Part shown: piece after piece, positions 11,676 to 22,245 of the stretch | Numbering within the stretch: position 1 is the first letter of the stretch | Layout of the letters: each line of letters opens with the position of its first letter | NCBI GenBank assembly: GCA_001274695.2 | Contig: LARU01000004.1 | Span: 558,001 to 622,000 of the forward strand | Direction of reading: 5' to 3' | Length of the DNA stretch: 64,000 bases | Source: Azoarcus sp. PA01 | GTDB lineage: Bacteria; Pseudomonadota; Gammaproteobacteria; Burkholderiales; Rhodocyclaceae | Position numbers and translations under genes: made by a program | The notes under the pieces: generated by a model | The model's database searches: none | What the model saw: the letters and a program-made list of their open reading frames with translations, nothing else | Told to the model about the DNA's origin: nothing

Positions 11676-14042
11676 TCAGTTCTTGACGTGCGCGGCGAGC
11701 TTCAGCCACGTGTCGATCACCGTGTCCGGATTCAGCGAAATCGTCTGGATGCCTTCGTCCATCAGCCATTCGGCGAAATCCGCGTGATCCGACGGCCCTT
11801 GGCCGCAGATCCCGACGTATTTGCCGAGGCGGTTCGCGGACTGGATCGCCATCGACAGCAGCTGCTTGACGGCCGGGTCGCGTTCGTCGAACGCGTGCGC
11901 GACGAGGCCCGAATCGCGGTCGAGGCCGAGCGTGAGCTGCGTCAAGTCGTTCGAGCCGATCGAGAAGCCGTCGAAATGTTCGAGGAACGCATCGGCGAGC
12001 AGCGCGTTCGACGGGATCTCGCACATCATGATCAGCTTGAGGTCATTGACGCCGCGCTTCAGGCCGTGCTCGGCGAGCAGCTCGACGACGCCAGCGGCCT
12101 CCTCGACGTTGCGGACGAACGGAATCATGATCTGCACGTTCGTCAGGCCGAGCTCGTTCCTGACCTTTTTCATCGCCGTGCATTCGAGCTCGAAGCAGTC
12201 GCGGAAGCTGTGCGCGATGTAGCGCGACGCGCCGCGAAAGCCCAGCATCGGGTTCTCTTCCTCCGGCTCGTAGATCTCGCCGCCCAAGAGCTTGCGGTAT
12301 TCGTTCGACTTGAAGTCCGACATGCGCACGATGACCGGCTTCGGATAGAACGCCGCGGCAATCGTCGCGACCCCTTCGACGAGCTTCTCGATGAAGAACT
12401 GCTTGGGCGTCGCATAGCCGCGCGAGCGGCGCAGGATCTCGGCGCGCAGGCTCGCCGGCACCTGGTTGAGGTCGAGGATCGCCTTCGGGTGGATGCCGAT
12501 CATGTTGTTGATGACGAACTCGAGGCGCGCGAGACCGACGCCGCCGTTCGGAATCTGGGCGAACTCGAACGCGAGCTCCGGGTTGCCGACGTTCATCATG
12601 ATCTTGACCGGAATTTCGGGCAGGTTGCCCATGTCGGTCGTGACGACCTCGAAGTCGAGCCGGCCGCGATACACGTAGCCGGTGTCGCCTTCGGCGCACG
12701 ACACGGTCACCGAGTCGCCCTCGTCGAGCACTTCGGTCGCGTTGCCGCAGCCGACGATCGCCGGGATGCCGAGCTCGCGCGCGATGATCGCGGCGTGGCA
12801 GGTGCGCCCGCCGCGGTTCGTGACGATCGCGCTGGCGCGCTTCATCACCGGCTCCCAGTTCGGGTCCGTCATGTCGGTGACGAGGATGTCGCCGGCCTGG
12901 ACGCGGCTCATCTCCGACGCATCCTTGACGACGCGCACCGTGCCGACGCCGATCTTCTGGCCGATCGCGCGGCCGTGCGTCAGCGACTTGCCGTACTGCT
13001 TGAGGCGGTATTTTTCCATCACGTGCCCGGAAGACTGGCTTTTCACCGTCTCGGGACGCGCCTGCAGGATGTACAGCTTGCCGTCCTCGCCGTCCTTGCC
13101 CCACTCGATGTCCATCGGCCGGCCGTAGTGCTTCTCGATGATCACGGCGTAGCGCGCGAGTTCGAGCACGTCGTCGTTGGTCAGCGAGAACTTGACCCGG
13201 TCCGCTTCGGCGACATCGACGGTGCGGACCGACTTGCCCGCCTCCTTCTTGTCGGCGAAAACCATCTTGATCAGCTTCGAACCCAGGTTGCGGCGGATCA
13301 CCGCCGGCTTGCCGAGCGCGAGCGTCGACTTGTGCACGTAGAACTCGTCCGGGTTCACCGCGCCCTGCACGACCGTCTCGCCGAGCCCGTAGGACGCCGT
13401 GATGAAGACGACATCGTTGAACCCGGATTCGGTGTCGATCGTGAACATCACGCCCGACGCGCCGGTATCCGAGCGCACCATGCGCTGCACGCCCGCCGAC
13501 AGCGCGACTTCGGCATGCGTGAAGCCCTTGTGCACGCGGTACGAGATTGCGCGGTCGTTGTACAGCGACGCGAACACTTCCTTCATCGCGTGCAGGATGT
13601 GCTCGTAGCCGTGGATGTTGAGGAAGGTTTCCTGCTGGCCGGCGAACGACGCGTCGGGCAGATCCTCGGCGGTCGCCGACGAGCGCACCGCGAAGCTCCC
13701 CTCGCCTTCGGCGGTCAACACGTTGTACGCTGCGTGAATCTCCTCTTCGAGCTTGGCCGGGAAAGGCGTCTCGACGATCCACTGGCGGATCTGCGCGCCG
13801 GTCTTCGCCAGCGTGTCCACGTCATCCACGTCGAGCGCGTCGAGCGCGGCAGCGATGCGCCCGGCAAGCCCCTGGTGAGCCAGGAATTCACGGAACGCGT
13901 CCGCAGTGGTCGCGAAACCGCCGGGAACCCGGACGCTGGCAGGCAACTGGCTGATCATCTCGCCGAGCGAGGCGTTCTTGCCACCAACCTGCTCCACGTC
14001 CGACATGCGCAGTTCAGTGAAGGGAATGACGTAACGAGTCAT
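11676..14042 (-). CDS. ppsA: Phosphoenolpyruvate synthase
   Basis: Converts pyruvate, ATP and water to phosphoenolpyruvate, AMP and phosphate (gluconeogenesis). The 788 residues start [29 protein letters not shown] and include the ATP-grasp nucleotide domain. The phosphohistidine loop [14 protein letters not shown] has its His near residue 411. The C-terminal PEP-binding barrel contains [11 protein letters not shown] and ends near [17 protein letters not shown]. The open frame continues far upstream, but the family N-terminus and GGAAGG ribosome-binding site place the start at 14042. Divergent from its regulator ppsR, with about 108 bp between them. Confidence 0.96.
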   Translation of the reverse strand: MTRYVIPFTELRMSDVEQVGGKNASLGEMISQLPASVRVPGGFATTADAFREFLAHQGLAGRIAAALDALDVDDVDTLAKTGAQIRQWIVETPFPAKLEEEIHAAYNVLTAEGEGSFAVRSSATAEDLPDASFAGQQETFLNIHGYEHILHAMKEVFASLYNDRAISYRVHKGFTHAEVALSAGVQRMVRSDTGASGVMFTIDTESGFNDVVFITASYGLGETVVQGAVNPDEFYVHKSTLALGKPAVIRRNLGSKLIKMVFADKKEAGKSVRTVDVAEADRVKFSLTNDDVLELARYAVIIEKHYGRPMDIEWGKDGEDGKLYILQARPETVKSQSSGHVMEKYRLKQYGKSLTHGRAIGQKIGVGTVRVVKDASEMSRVQAGDILVTDMTDPNWEPVMKRASAIVTNRGGRTCHAAIIARELGIPAIVGCGNATEVLDEGDSVTVSCAEGDTGYVYRGRLDFEVVTTDMGNLPEIPVKIMMNVGNPELAFEFAQIPNGGVGLARLEFVINNMIGIHPKAILDLNQVPASLRAEILRRSRGYATPKQFFIEKLVEGVATIAAAFYPKPVIVRMSDFKSNEYRKLLGGEIYEPEEENPMLGFRGASRYIAHSFRDCFELECTAMKKVRNELGLTNVQIMIPFVRNVEEAAGVVELLAEHGLKRGVNDLKLIMMCEIPSNALLADAFLEHFDGFSIGSNDLTQLTLGLDRDSGLVAHAFDERDPAVKQLLSMAIQSANRLGKYVGICGQGPSDHADFAEWLMDEGIQTISLNPDTVIDTWLKLAAHVKN

Positions 14043-14150
14043 GAATGGCCTTCCGATTTTGTGGGGGAGAAAGCAAAATCCGATTTTAGCGAAAAATGCT
14101 GCTCTGCCGCACGGCAGGTTTTCCCCAATGCCCCTTTTCCGGCGCAAAAC

Positions 14151-14984
14151 ATGAGTGACACTCCCATCCGTACCGTCTTTTTCATCTCCGACGGCACCGG
14201 CATCACCGCCGAGACGCTCGGCCACAGCCTCCTCGCGCAGTTTCCTGACGCGCGCTTTCGCCAGGTCCGCGTGCCGTTCGTCGACGACCTCGACAAGGCG
14301 CTCGACTGTGCGCGCCAGATCCGCGAAACGGCAGCGATGGACGGCGTGCGCCCGATCGTCTTCAGCACGCTGGTCAACCCCGACCCGCTGAGCGGGCTGC
14401 GCGAAGTCGATGCGCTGTTCGTCGATCTGTTCGAGCAGTTCATCAATCCGCTCGAGGCCGAACTCGGGCAGCGGTCGACGCACACGGTGGGGCGCTTTCA
14501 CGGCATCGCCGAGAGCAGCGACTACAAGGCGCGCATCGAGGCGATCAACTTCGCGATGGCGCACGACGACGGCGTCTCGTCGGACGGCGAACTGGCCGAC
14601 GCCGACGTGATCCTGGTCGGCGTTTCACGTTCGGGCAAGACGCCGACGAGCCTGTACCTGGCGGTCCAGTTCGGCGTCAAGGCGGCGAACTATCCGCTGA
14701 TCCCGGAGGATTTCGACCGCAACAAGCTCCCCGGAGAGCTGCATCGCCATCGCGGCAAGCTCTTCGGCCTGACGATCGCGCCGGAGCGCCTGTCGCAGAT
14801 CCGCCAGGAACGGCGCCCGAACAGCCGCTACGCGTCGATCGAAAACTGCCGCTTCGAGATCGACGCGGCACAAAAGCTGATGCGCCGTGAAAACATCCAG
14901 TGGCTCGATTCGACCAGCAAATCCATTGAAGAGATATCGGCTACCATTCTGCAGGCCGTGCGGCTGAACCGCCCGGTGTACTGA
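14151..14984 (+). CDS. ppsR: PEP synthetase regulatory protein (ADP-dependent kinase/pyrophosphorylase)
   Basis: Bifunctional DUF299 enzyme that inactivates PEP synthase by ADP-dependent threonine phosphorylation and reactivates it by phosphate-dependent dephosphorylation. The 277 residues begin [23 protein letters not shown]; the P-loop-like [15 protein letters not shown] lies near residues 158-172, followed by [11 protein letters not shown] and [12 protein letters not shown] at 14151 is the family start. Divergence from ppsA is the common beta/gamma-proteobacterial arrangement and supports both assignments. Confidence 0.95.
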   Translation: MSDTPIRTVFFISDGTGITAETLGHSLLAQFPDARFRQVRVPFVDDLDKALDCARQIRETAAMDGVRPIVFSTLVNPDPLSGLREVDALFVDLFEQFINPLEAELGQRSTHTVGRFHGIAESSDYKARIEAINFAMAHDDGVSSDGELADADVILVGVSRSGKTPTSLYLAVQFGVKAANYPLIPEDFDRNKLPGELHRHRGKLFGLTIAPERLSQIRQERRPNSRYASIENCRFEIDAAQKLMRRENIQWLDSTSKSIEEISATILQAVRLNRPVY

Positions 14985-15104
14985 TCGCCCGAGAAAACGG
15001 CCTTGCCGTTTCCGCCTCCCGCGGGGGACAGGAAAACTTGGGGCGGCTCAGCGTTTTCTCGAGAGTCCGACAGCGGCAATCATCACCCAAACAGGAATTT
15101 ACGG

Positions 15105-16274
15105 ATGAAACGAACACGTCAAAAGCGCCGCGGCGGTTTGGGCCGCGAAGCCGAACAGCTGATCTGGCTCGCAACGGGCCTGGCCGAATCCGGCAGCCGA
15201 GCCGAAGACCATTACTGGGACCGCCACCTGTGCGCGGCCATCGACCGCCTGCTCGCCGACAGCGAAGAGGAAACGCTGAACGCTGCGCTCGACCACCTGT
15301 ACAGCGCCGACTCGCCCGGCTACGACGAACTGGCCGACTTCATCGAGTCGCGCGCCGAAAGCGCCCCGGGCGTGTCGCCCGAGCACGATATCCTGCTGAT
15401 TGCCGCGCCGGTGCTCGCGTGGTCGCGCTACCGCATTCCGGCGACGACCATTTCGCCCGCGGTGCTCGCGAACCTGCGGGTGCATCTGCAGGCTCACGTC
15501 CTCGCCGATCGCGTCAAGCTCGCACTGGCCGATTTTCTGTTCAGCCCCGACCAGTTGCCGCAGGGCTACAGCGCCACCGCCGAGTTTGCCGCGAAGCTGG
15601 GGCAGTCCGCGCTTTCCGGGCGCGACCTGCATATCGAGACCGAAGGCATGCCCGAGACGGCGCAGTTCCTGTCGGACACCCGCTATCTGCTCGCCGCGAT
15701 CGTGGTGCCGAAAGGCGAAGCGCTGTTCGGCTGGCAGCAGGCGGGCGGATCGCGCGACCAGTCCCTCAGCCAGTGGCGCAAGCAGGGCGGCGCGTGCCTG
15801 ATGCCGCTGCTGCCGGGTTGCGCGATGGAAGTCGTGTTGCCCGACGCCTATTTCGCCGCCAGCCGGCAAGCCGACAAGGACAGCCGCCCGTACGCGATCC
15901 GCGCATCGGTGGCCTTCCTCGGCGCCGAGATGGAAGCGCCCGCCGGCAACCTGCGCGCGGTGATCGCGCCGTTCCACGAGCGTGAACTCGAGGAATATCG
16001 CGTCGGTCTGACCTTGCGCGGCAAGGACGAGGTGGTGCATGGCGTCGTCTGGCCGCTGCTCGGCGCCGAGGACGACAACGCCGACAGTCCGGCGCAGATC
16101 GAAGCGGTGCTGCGCGACTGCGGCGTCACCGAAATCGTGAACCTCGAGCACCGTTTCCCGCTCGAATACTGCGATGACTGCGGCGCGCCGCTCTACCCTT
16201 CCCCCGAAGGCGAGATCGTGCACGCCGAAATGCCCGAAGAACACGGCGAGCCGACGCCGCGGCACCTGCACTGA
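15105..16274 (+). CDS. DUF2863 family protein, function unknown
   Basis: Soluble protein of 389 residues with no signal peptide or membrane segment: a basic N-terminus ([13 protein letters not shown]), a helical middle region, and a C-terminal [14 protein letters not shown] segment. That C-terminal CxxC followed by a proline-rich turn could bind zinc, but I see no second cysteine pair. I recognise it as the betaproteobacterial DUF2863 family; its role is not known to me. Start at 15105 follows CAGGAATTT; about 34 upstream codons in the open frame look non-coding. msrB follows 37 bp downstream. Confidence 0.75.
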   Translation: MKRTRQKRRGGLGREAEQLIWLATGLAESGSRAEDHYWDRHLCAAIDRLLADSEEETLNAALDHLYSADSPGYDELADFIESRAESAPGVSPEHDILLIAAPVLAWSRYRIPATTISPAVLANLRVHLQAHVLADRVKLALADFLFSPDQLPQGYSATAEFAAKLGQSALSGRDLHIETEGMPETAQFLSDTRYLLAAIVVPKGEALFGWQQAGGSRDQSLSQWRKQGGACLMPLLPGCAMEVVLPDAYFAASRQADKDSRPYAIRASVAFLGAEMEAPAGNLRAVIAPFHERELEEYRVGLTLRGKDEVVHGVVWPLLGAEDDNADSPAQIEAVLRDCGVTEIVNLEHRFPLEYCDDCGAPLYPSPEGEIVHAEMPEEHGEPTPRHLH

Positions 16275-16311
16275 CGCCGTCCGGCAGTCGGGCCGACACG
16301 AGGAGTCGTCC

Positions 16312-16752
16312 ATGAGCCGCAAGATCGACAAGTCCGAAGCCGAATGGCGCGCACAGCTCACTCCGGCGCAATTCCAGGTCACACGGGAAAAAGGCACCGA
16401 ACGCGCCTTCACCGGGGAATACTGGGATCGCTGGGACAAAGGCGAATACCGCTGCATCTGCTGCGGCGCACCGCTGTTCAGTTCCGAACACAAGTTCGAC
16501 GCCGGCTGCGGCTGGCCGAGTTTCTGGACGGCCGCGGTGCCCGAAAACGTCGAGACCGCCGACGACCGCAGCCACTTCATGCAGCGCACCGAAGTGCTGT
16601 GCCACGAATGCGGCGCGCACCTCGGGCACGTGTTCGAGGACGGGCCGCAGCCGACGGGCCTGCGCTACTGCATCAATTCGGCATCGATCCGGCTCGAACC
16701 GGACGCGTCCGCGGATGACGACCAGAGGCGAGGACCGCAGTCGACCGGCTAG
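16312..16752 (+). CDS. msrB: Peptide-methionine (R)-S-oxide reductase MsrB
   Basis: Repairs oxidised methionine (R epimer) in proteins. The 146 residues include the zinc-binding pairs CICC and CHEC (in [11 protein letters not shown] and [12 protein letters not shown]), the substrate-site GCGWPSFW, and the catalytic cysteine in [11 protein letters not shown]. Start ATG at 16312 follows CGAGGAGTCGTCC. It lies 37 bp after the DUF2863 gene, so a two-gene operon is plausible. Convergent with the DUF599 gene only 21 bp away. Confidence 0.95.
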   Translation: MSRKIDKSEAEWRAQLTPAQFQVTREKGTERAFTGEYWDRWDKGEYRCICCGAPLFSSEHKFDAGCGWPSFWTAAVPENVETADDRSHFMQRTEVLCHECGAHLGHVFEDGPQPTGLRYCINSASIRLEPDASADDDQRRGPQSTG

Positions 16753-16773
16753 CAGCGGTCGCCCGGCAGCCGC

Positions 16774-17475
16774 TCACGGGCGGGCTGGAGCCTGCACCAG
16801 CGACGCGAGAACCGGCGACGAGAAGTCGCGGCGGTAGAGCACCACCACGACGATCGTCGTGACCCCGATGAACAGCCACGGCTGGATGAACCAGGTGACT
16901 GCGGCGATGCCGAAATAATAGGCGCGGATGCCGCGGTTGAACTCGTCGCCGGCCAGCCAATTGACCGTCGCGAGCCGGTTCACCGTCGCCTCGGCATCTT
17001 CGCCGGGGCGGATGTGCGGGCTCGCGCCGATCAGGATCGACAGCAGGTTGAACTGACGTAACGACCACGTGAACTTGAAATACGCGACGATGAACACCGT
17101 CAATAGCAGCAGCAGCTTCACTTCCGATACCGCGCGCGAGGTTTCCCGCGCGAACGGCAGGTCGGCGGCAAAGCGGATCACCTGATCGAGTGCGCCGAGC
17201 ACCGCGAGCAGGCCGGCGATGATGTAGATCGTCGTGCTCGCATAAAACGACACGCTCTGCATCAGGTTGCCGACCAGTGCTGCGTCGGTCATGCGCATCT
17301 CGCGCTGCACGAGCTGGCGCGCCCACTCGAGCCGGTAACGATGCGTGACTCCCATCAGGCCGTCGCGCGCCCAGCGGCTGCGTTCCGAAAACCAGCCATA
17401 GCCGACCCACGCGACGAGAAACCAGCACAGCCCCGCCCAATCGGGTCCCGAGATCGCCGTCATGAATTCCTTCAT
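16774..17475 (-). CDS. DUF599 family integral membrane protein
   Basis: The 233-residue protein has about four hydrophobic segments: residues ~12-30, a helix in ASTTIYIIAGLLAVLGAL near 80-95, LLLLLTVFIVAYFKFTW near 120-138, and FIQPWLFIGVTTIVVVVLY near 200-218. A conserved soluble stretch includes FSERSRWARDGLMGVTHRYRLEW. I recognise the DUF599 family; no function is known to me. It lies 12 bp downstream of the alpha/beta hydrolase gene and is probably co-transcribed with it. Confidence 0.75.
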   Translation of the reverse strand: MKEFMTAISGPDWAGLCWFLVAWVGYGWFSERSRWARDGLMGVTHRYRLEWARQLVQREMRMTDAALVGNLMQSVSFYASTTIYIIAGLLAVLGALDQVIRFAADLPFARETSRAVSEVKLLLLLTVFIVAYFKFTWSLRQFNLLSILIGASPHIRPGEDAEATVNRLATVNWLAGDEFNRGIRAYYFGIAAVTWFIQPWLFIGVTTIVVVVLYRRDFSSPVLASLVQAPARP

Positions 17476-17487
17476 CGCGGCCGTTGC

Positions 17488-18402
17488 TCAGGAGGCGCGC
17501 AGGAAGTCGCTCACGATGCGGATTTGCGACGCATCCATCAGCACCGGCGCGTGACCGACGCCCGGGAACTCCGCGATCTGCGCGCGCGGCCCGGACTGCG
17601 CCATCCGCGCGACGGTCTCCGCTTCCAGCAGATCCGATTCCGCGCCGCGGATCACCAGCGTCGGACAGCGGATCGCCTTGTACACATCCCACAGATCGAC
17701 GTCGACCGTGATCGGCGTGTGGCGGAAGACATCGCCGATCCCAGGGTCATAAACCATGGCGAAGCCGCCTTCGACCGGCCTGACCGAATATTCCGTGAGG
17801 TGGCGCCACTGGGCGTCGGTCAGCGGTCCGAACGGCGCGCTGACTTCGCGTATCCAGGCTTCGGCGGCGGCCATGCTGGAGAACTTGGGCGCCTTGCCGA
17901 CGTATTCGCCGATGCGCCGCAGCGACACCGCAGTGATCACCGGCCCGACGTCGTTGAGCACGAGGCGCGAGATCGGCGTGTGCGGCTGGCTGGCGATCAG
18001 CATGCCGATGATGCCGCCCATCGAGGTGCCGACCCAATGCACGGTGTCGGCATCGACCCGCGCGAGCAGCGTGATCATGTCGGCGACGTACAGCGGAAAG
18101 CCGTAATCGGTCTTGACGCCGAGCCAGTCGCTGCGCCCGCGACCGACGACATCGGGGCAGACGACGCGGTAGTCGTCGGCGAGGGCTTGCGCGAGGAAGT
18201 CGAAGTCGCGGCCGTTGCGCGTCAGGCCGTGCGCGCAGACGAGCACCCTGCGGTTCGCCGGGTCGCCCCATTCCGTATAGGCCATGCGATGCAGGCCGTG
18301 GGGTCCGATGCACTGCACCGACTTCTCGCGCAGTCCGCGATACGGGCGGGTCGGCAGCGGCGCGGGTCGAAACAGGCGGCGCAAGGTGTCGAGCAGGCTC
18401 AT
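17488..18402 (-). CDS. Alpha/beta-fold hydrolase
   Basis: Predicted serine hydrolase of 304 residues with oxyanion region CAHGLTRNGRDF, nucleophile elbow GTSMGG, an acid in the RGAESDLLEAE strand and a catalytic His in FPGVGHAPVL. The order is that of a standard alpha/beta hydrolase without a large lid insertion. Start ATG at 18402 (MSLLDTLRRLF) is preferred; 40 upstream codons of open frame look non-coding, although the ribosome-binding site is weak. Substrate cannot be told from sequence. Confidence 0.8.
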   Translation of the reverse strand: MSLLDTLRRLFRPAPLPTRPYRGLREKSVQCIGPHGLHRMAYTEWGDPANRRVLVCAHGLTRNGRDFDFLAQALADDYRVVCPDVVGRGRSDWLGVKTDYGFPLYVADMITLLARVDADTVHWVGTSMGGIIGMLIASQPHTPISRLVLNDVGPVITAVSLRRIGEYVGKAPKFSSMAAAEAWIREVSAPFGPLTDAQWRHLTEYSVRPVEGGFAMVYDPGIGDVFRHTPITVDVDLWDVYKAIRCPTLVIRGAESDLLEAETVARMAQSGPRAQIAEFPGVGHAPVLMDASQIRIVSDFLRAS

Positions 18403-18547
18403 CGATTCAGGCCGTTGGATTAGGAAGCCGGAGTTTAGCAGCCCGGATGCGTATGCCGGTGACGCCGGAGCCACACTGCGAAGCCGCTCAGGCAGGGCCG
18501 GGCCCGCCTCGAAGCCGTTCATACACGTGGAACGTCAAGTCACAGGA

Positions 18548-20896
18548 CTAACGCCCGTGCCAGTAGCGCGGTGCGACTACGCGTTGCGCCGCGACGCTCA
18601 CGCCGTCGTCGCGCACCTCGACGCGGATCGCGCCCTGGCTGTCGGTGCGCCAGTTGCGCGCCCCGGAAGCCGCCCAGCCGGCCCACACTGCCGGATGCGG
18701 ATGGCGGAACGGATTGAGGTAACCGACCGTGAAGATCGCGGCTTGCGCCTGGATGGCCGTGATGAACGCCGCACTCGAGGACGAACGGCTGCCATGGTGC
18801 GGCACGATCACGACATCGCTCGCCAGCGCGTCGGCCGACCGCGCGAGCAGCGTGCGCTCGGCCCACGCCTCGATGTCCCCGGCGAGCAGCACGGACCCGC
18901 CCGGGGCGGCGATGCGGAGCACGCACGACCTGTCGTTGTCGCGACGCGGGTCATCCCCTGCGCCCGGATGCAGCACTTCGAAATCGACGCCATCCCAGTG
19001 CCAGCGCTCGCCGGCGACACAGGAAACGGGCGCAACGCGGTCGGCGCGGAGCGGGTGCCCGGGCGGCAGGTCCGCCAGCATATCGACAATCTCCACACCC
19101 TCCATCAGTGACGCCGCGCCGCCCGTGTGGTCGAGGTCGTCATGCGAAATCACGAGGCGATCGAGCCGCCGCACTCCGAGCGCGCCCAGATAGGGCAACA
19201 GCACACGCTCCCCCGCATCCACGTCCGGCCCGTAAGCCGGCCCGGTGTCGTACATCAGGTCGTGTCGGGCCGTTTGCAGGTGCGCTGCCATGCCATTGCC
19301 GACGTCGAGCACTGTCAGGCGAAACTCGCCCGGCGCCGGGCGCGGTGGCGACCAGGCGAGCAGCGGCAGCATCGCCAGCGCGCCGACATGACGGGTGGGA
19401 GTGCCTCGCGGCAGCAGCAGCCACAGCACACCGGCGCTCCCCGCAACGGCGAGCAGCGGCAGCGGCGCGGCCTGCTGCCACATCGCGAACGGCATGTCCG
19501 CGAGCCATTCGAGAGCGACCATCATCAACCCGGTCAGCCAGTGCGCCAGTTCCAGCAGCGGCGGGAACGGCAGCACGATCGCGGCCAGCACGAGCGGGGT
19601 GATCAGAAAACTCACCAGCGGAATCGCGAACGCATTGGCAAACGGCGACAGCAGCGAGAACGCGTTGAACAGCACGAGCAGCACCGGAACGGTCGCCAGC
19701 GTGATGGCGAGCTGCGTCGTCACCGCAACACGCCAGCCCGGCATGCTGCCGGTGCGCCCGCCAACGACGTACATGATCGCCGCGACGGCGCCGAACGACA
19801 GCCAGAATCCCGCCGACAGGACTGCCCACGGGTCGATCACCAGCACCGTGAACAACGCGAGGGCGATGATGCGGCTGCCTGCCGACTCGCGCCCGAGCAG
19901 CAGCGCCAGCGCCACCACCGAGAGCATGATCAGCGAGCGCTGCGTCGGAATGCCGAGGCCCGCGAGCAGCGAATAGGCCGCTGCGGCGGCAAGCCCCGCG
20001 AGCGCCGCCGCCTTCCTTGCCGGGAACCTCAGCGTCAGCGCCGGGATGCGCCGCCACCCCCACCCGGCAATGCCGCCGACCACCAGCGCGATCATCGACA
20101 CGTGCAATCCGGAGATGCTGACGAGGTGGGCGACCGCCGTCTTGCGAAATACCGTCCATTGCTCCTGCGCGATCGCGTTCTGGTCACCGACGGCCAGCGC
20201 GACGAGAACGCCGGCGTATTCGGCGCCGGGGAGCGTCGCGAGAAAACGGTCGCGCACCGAATCGCGCAGGCGGTGGACGAGGACCATCGGACTGGCGACG
20301 AGCGGATCGAGCAGGACGTTTTCCCCTTTCGCCCGCACGTAGCCCGTTGCCCGAAGGCCGCGCTCCAGCAGCCACGCTTCGTAATCGAAGCCGCCGGGAT
20401 TGGCCAGGCCGTGCGGGCGTTTCAGGCGCAGCGTCAGCTTCCAGCGCTCGCCCGGTCGCAGCGACGGGAGGTGTCCCTTGTCGTCCGCATCCTCGTCGCC
20501 GGCGGCACGGGCGCGCGGAGCGTACCAAGACACCAGCATCCGCTGCGGTACCGGCGCGGTCGCCGATTCGACACGCAGCACGAAGCGCACGCTGCGATCG
20601 AGGGTTCGCGGCAGCTCGTCGATGACGCCGGTGACGACCACGTCGCGTCCTTCCCAGGCCATCGGCAGCTCATCGGCGAGACGCCATTGCGCCCGCCCCG
20701 CCGACCAAACGAACCCGGCAGCAAGCGCCAAGAGGCACATTCCGGCGAGGCGCATGCGAGCTCCGGCGCGCCACACCGCCGCCACGACCGCGCCGCCCGC
20801 AGCAAGAAGCACGACCAGCGAACCGGTGCCGGGCAGCTCCGGAAGCCCCTGGCACAGCCAGACGCCCAGCGCAAAGGCGATTATTGACATTCGCAT
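18548..20896 (-). CDS. comEC: DNA internalisation competence protein ComEC/Rec2
   Basis: Inner-membrane channel for uptake of transforming single-stranded DNA. The 782 residues comprise an N-terminal OB-like periplasmic domain (VVTGVIDELPRT...FVLRVES) and a polytopic Competence domain (GDQNAIAQEQWTVFRKTAVAHLVSISGLH). A C-terminal metallo-beta-lactamase-like domain follows with SHDDLDHTGG, GERWHWDGVDFEVL and VPHHGSRSS. The track frame begins at a TTG (20935), but ATG at 20896 (MRMSIIAFALGVWL) matches the usual hydrophobic N-terminus. The promoter region overlaps that of the divergent DUF2062 gene. Confidence 0.9.
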   Translation of the reverse strand: MRMSIIAFALGVWLCQGLPELPGTGSLVVLLAAGGAVVAAVWRAGARMRLAGMCLLALAAGFVWSAGRAQWRLADELPMAWEGRDVVVTGVIDELPRTLDRSVRFVLRVESATAPVPQRMLVSWYAPRARAAGDEDADDKGHLPSLRPGERWKLTLRLKRPHGLANPGGFDYEAWLLERGLRATGYVRAKGENVLLDPLVASPMVLVHRLRDSVRDRFLATLPGAEYAGVLVALAVGDQNAIAQEQWTVFRKTAVAHLVSISGLHVSMIALVVGGIAGWGWRRIPALTLRFPARKAAALAGLAAAAAYSLLAGLGIPTQRSLIMLSVVALALLLGRESAGSRIIALALFTVLVIDPWAVLSAGFWLSFGAVAAIMYVVGGRTGSMPGWRVAVTTQLAITLATVPVLLVLFNAFSLLSPFANAFAIPLVSFLITPLVLAAIVLPFPPLLELAHWLTGLMMVALEWLADMPFAMWQQAAPLPLLAVAGSAGVLWLLLPRGTPTRHVGALAMLPLLAWSPPRPAPGEFRLTVLDVGNGMAAHLQTARHDLMYDTGPAYGPDVDAGERVLLPYLGALGVRRLDRLVISHDDLDHTGGAASLMEGVEIVDMLADLPPGHPLRADRVAPVSCVAGERWHWDGVDFEVLHPGAGDDPRRDNDRSCVLRIAAPGGSVLLAGDIEAWAERTLLARSADALASDVVIVPHHGSRSSSSAAFITAIQAQAAIFTVGYLNPFRHPHPAVWAGWAASGARNWRTDSQGAIRVEVRDDGVSVAAQRVVAPRYWHGR

Positions 20897-20949
20897 ATCG
20901 CGCACATCATGCCTGCGGCCGGGAAGCGCTGACAAGCTCGTCGCCGCGT

Positions 20950-20978
20950 TTGGGACTTGCCCGGCGAACCATTAGAAT
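20950..20978 (+). promoter_or_regulatory. Predicted promoter of the DUF2062 gene
   Basis: TTGGGA (20950-20955), 17-nt spacer, TAGAAT (20973-20978), about 17 nt before the ATG at 20995. The short distance implies a very short leader. The site lies in the small space between divergent comEC and DUF2062. Confidence 0.5.
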
Positions 20979-20994
20979 CGCCGCTCCGAACCGG

Positions 20995-21546
20995 ATGACC
21001 ATGCGCAAGATCCTCAAGCGTTTTCTGCCGAAGCACGAAACGATTCGCTCCAACCGCTGGCTGCGGCCGTTCGCGAGCACGCTGCTGCACCCGCGGCTTT
21101 GGCACCTGAATCGCCATTCGGCAGCCGGCGGCTTCGCGGTCGGATTGTTCTGCGGCATGATCCCCGGGCCGCTGCAGGCCGGCGCGGCAGCGATCTGTTG
21201 CCTGGTGTTCCGCGTCAACCTGCCGCTGGCGATCATCACGACGCTGTATTCGAACCCGGTGACGATCGTCCCCCTGTATTTTCTCGCCTACAAGATCGGC
21301 AGCTGGGCGATGGGCATCAACGGGCAGGAGTTCGCGCCGCCGCCCGAACTCGGCGAGCTGACGCTGATCGCGTGGGGTGGCGCGCTCGTGGACTGGATGG
21401 CGGGCCTGGGCAAGCCGCTCGGGCTCGGCCTGATCCTGCTCGCAGCGACGCTGTCGCTGCTCGGCTACCTCGCCGTCAAGGCAGCGTGGCGAATCTGGCT
21501 GATCCGCACCTGGCACGGCCGCCGCACTCATCGCAACGGCGGCTGA
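20995..21546 (+). CDS. DUF2062 domain membrane protein
   Basis: The 183-residue protein (MTMRKILKRFLPKHE) has the DUF2062 pattern: a basic N-terminus, HSAAGGFAVGLFCGMIPGPLQAG, LPLAIITTLYSNPVTIVPLYFLAYKIG, and a final hydrophobic segment ending in a basic tail. At least three membrane segments are predicted. An ATG two codons further in (21001) is equally possible. Function is unknown to me. It is convergent with lolD. Confidence 0.75.
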   Translation: MTMRKILKRFLPKHETIRSNRWLRPFASTLLHPRLWHLNRHSAAGGFAVGLFCGMIPGPLQAGAAAICCLVFRVNLPLAIITTLYSNPVTIVPLYFLAYKIGSWAMGINGQEFAPPPELGELTLIAWGGALVDWMAGLGKPLGLGLILLAATLSLLGYLAVKAAWRIWLIRTWHGRRTHRNGG

Positions 21547-21558
21547 ACGCCGTGCCGC

Positions 21559-22245
21559 TCAGGTGAGGCGGCCGTCGTCGAGCCGCAGCGTGCGCTGCGC
21601 GCGCCCGGCGAGCTGCTCGTCGTGCGTGACGATGATGAAGCTCGTTGCGAGCCGCTCGTTGAGGCTCAGCATCAGGTCGAACACGCTCTGCGCGGTGCGT
21701 CGGTCGAGATTGCCGGTCGGCTCGTCCGCGAGCACACACGCCGGTTGCGTCACCAGCGCCCGCGCGATCGCCGCCCGCTGGCGCTCGCCTCCGGACAACT
21801 CGCCCGGCGCATGGTCGAGCCGGTGCCCGAGACCGACTTCCTCGAGCATCGCGACCGCCCGTGCGTTCGCCGCCTCGCGTTCCAGGCGCCGGATGTAGAG
21901 CGGCATCGCGACGTTCTCGAGCGCCGAGAACTCCGGCAGCAGGTGGTGAAACTGATACACGAAGCCGAGCGCCTCGTTGCGCACCCGGCCGCGCTCGGCC
22001 TCCGACATGCGCGAGAAATCGCGTCCGCGCAGGCGCACCGCGCCCGCGCTCGGCACATCCAGGCCGCCGAGCAGATGCAGCAAAGTGCTTTTGCCCGAAC
22101 CGGACGCACCGACGATCGCGATGCGTTCGCCGCATGCGACGGCGAGCGTCACCCCATTGAGCACCTGCAGCGCGTCGGCCCCTTCGCGGAAAGTCTTCGA
22201 CAGGCCTTCGCAGGCCAGCACCGGCTGATTCGTTGATTCACTCAT
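21559..22245 (-). CDS. lolD: Lipoprotein-releasing ABC system ATPase LolD
   Basis: ATPase of the Lol complex that extracts outer-membrane lipoproteins from the inner membrane and hands them to LolA. The 228 residues contain Walker [10 protein letters not shown], the LolD-type [18 protein letters not shown] segment, signature LSGGERQR, Walker [13 protein letters not shown] and switch His in VTHD. It overlaps the end of lolC by 8 nt, consistent with a lolC-lolD operon. Confidence 0.93.
   Translation of the reverse strand: MSESTNQPVLACEGLSKTFREGADALQVLNGVTLAVACGERIAIVGASGSGKSTLLHLLGGLDVPSAGAVRLRGRDFSRMSEAERGRVRNEALGFVYQFHHLLPEFSALENVAMPLYIRRLEREAANARAVAMLEEVGLGHRLDHAPGELSGGERQRAAIARALVTQPACVLADEPTGNLDRRTAQSVFDLMLSLNERLATSFIIVTHDEQLAGRAQRTLRLDDGRLT

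Noticed and set aside
11496..14150. Long N-terminal extension of the ppsR frame over ppsA
   Set aside because: The PpsR family starts at 14151; upstream residues are the antisense of ppsA.
14996..15012. Small hairpin AAACGGC-CTT-GCCGTTT after ppsR as a terminator
   Set aside because: The stem is perfect but there is no T-run on either side; too weak to call.
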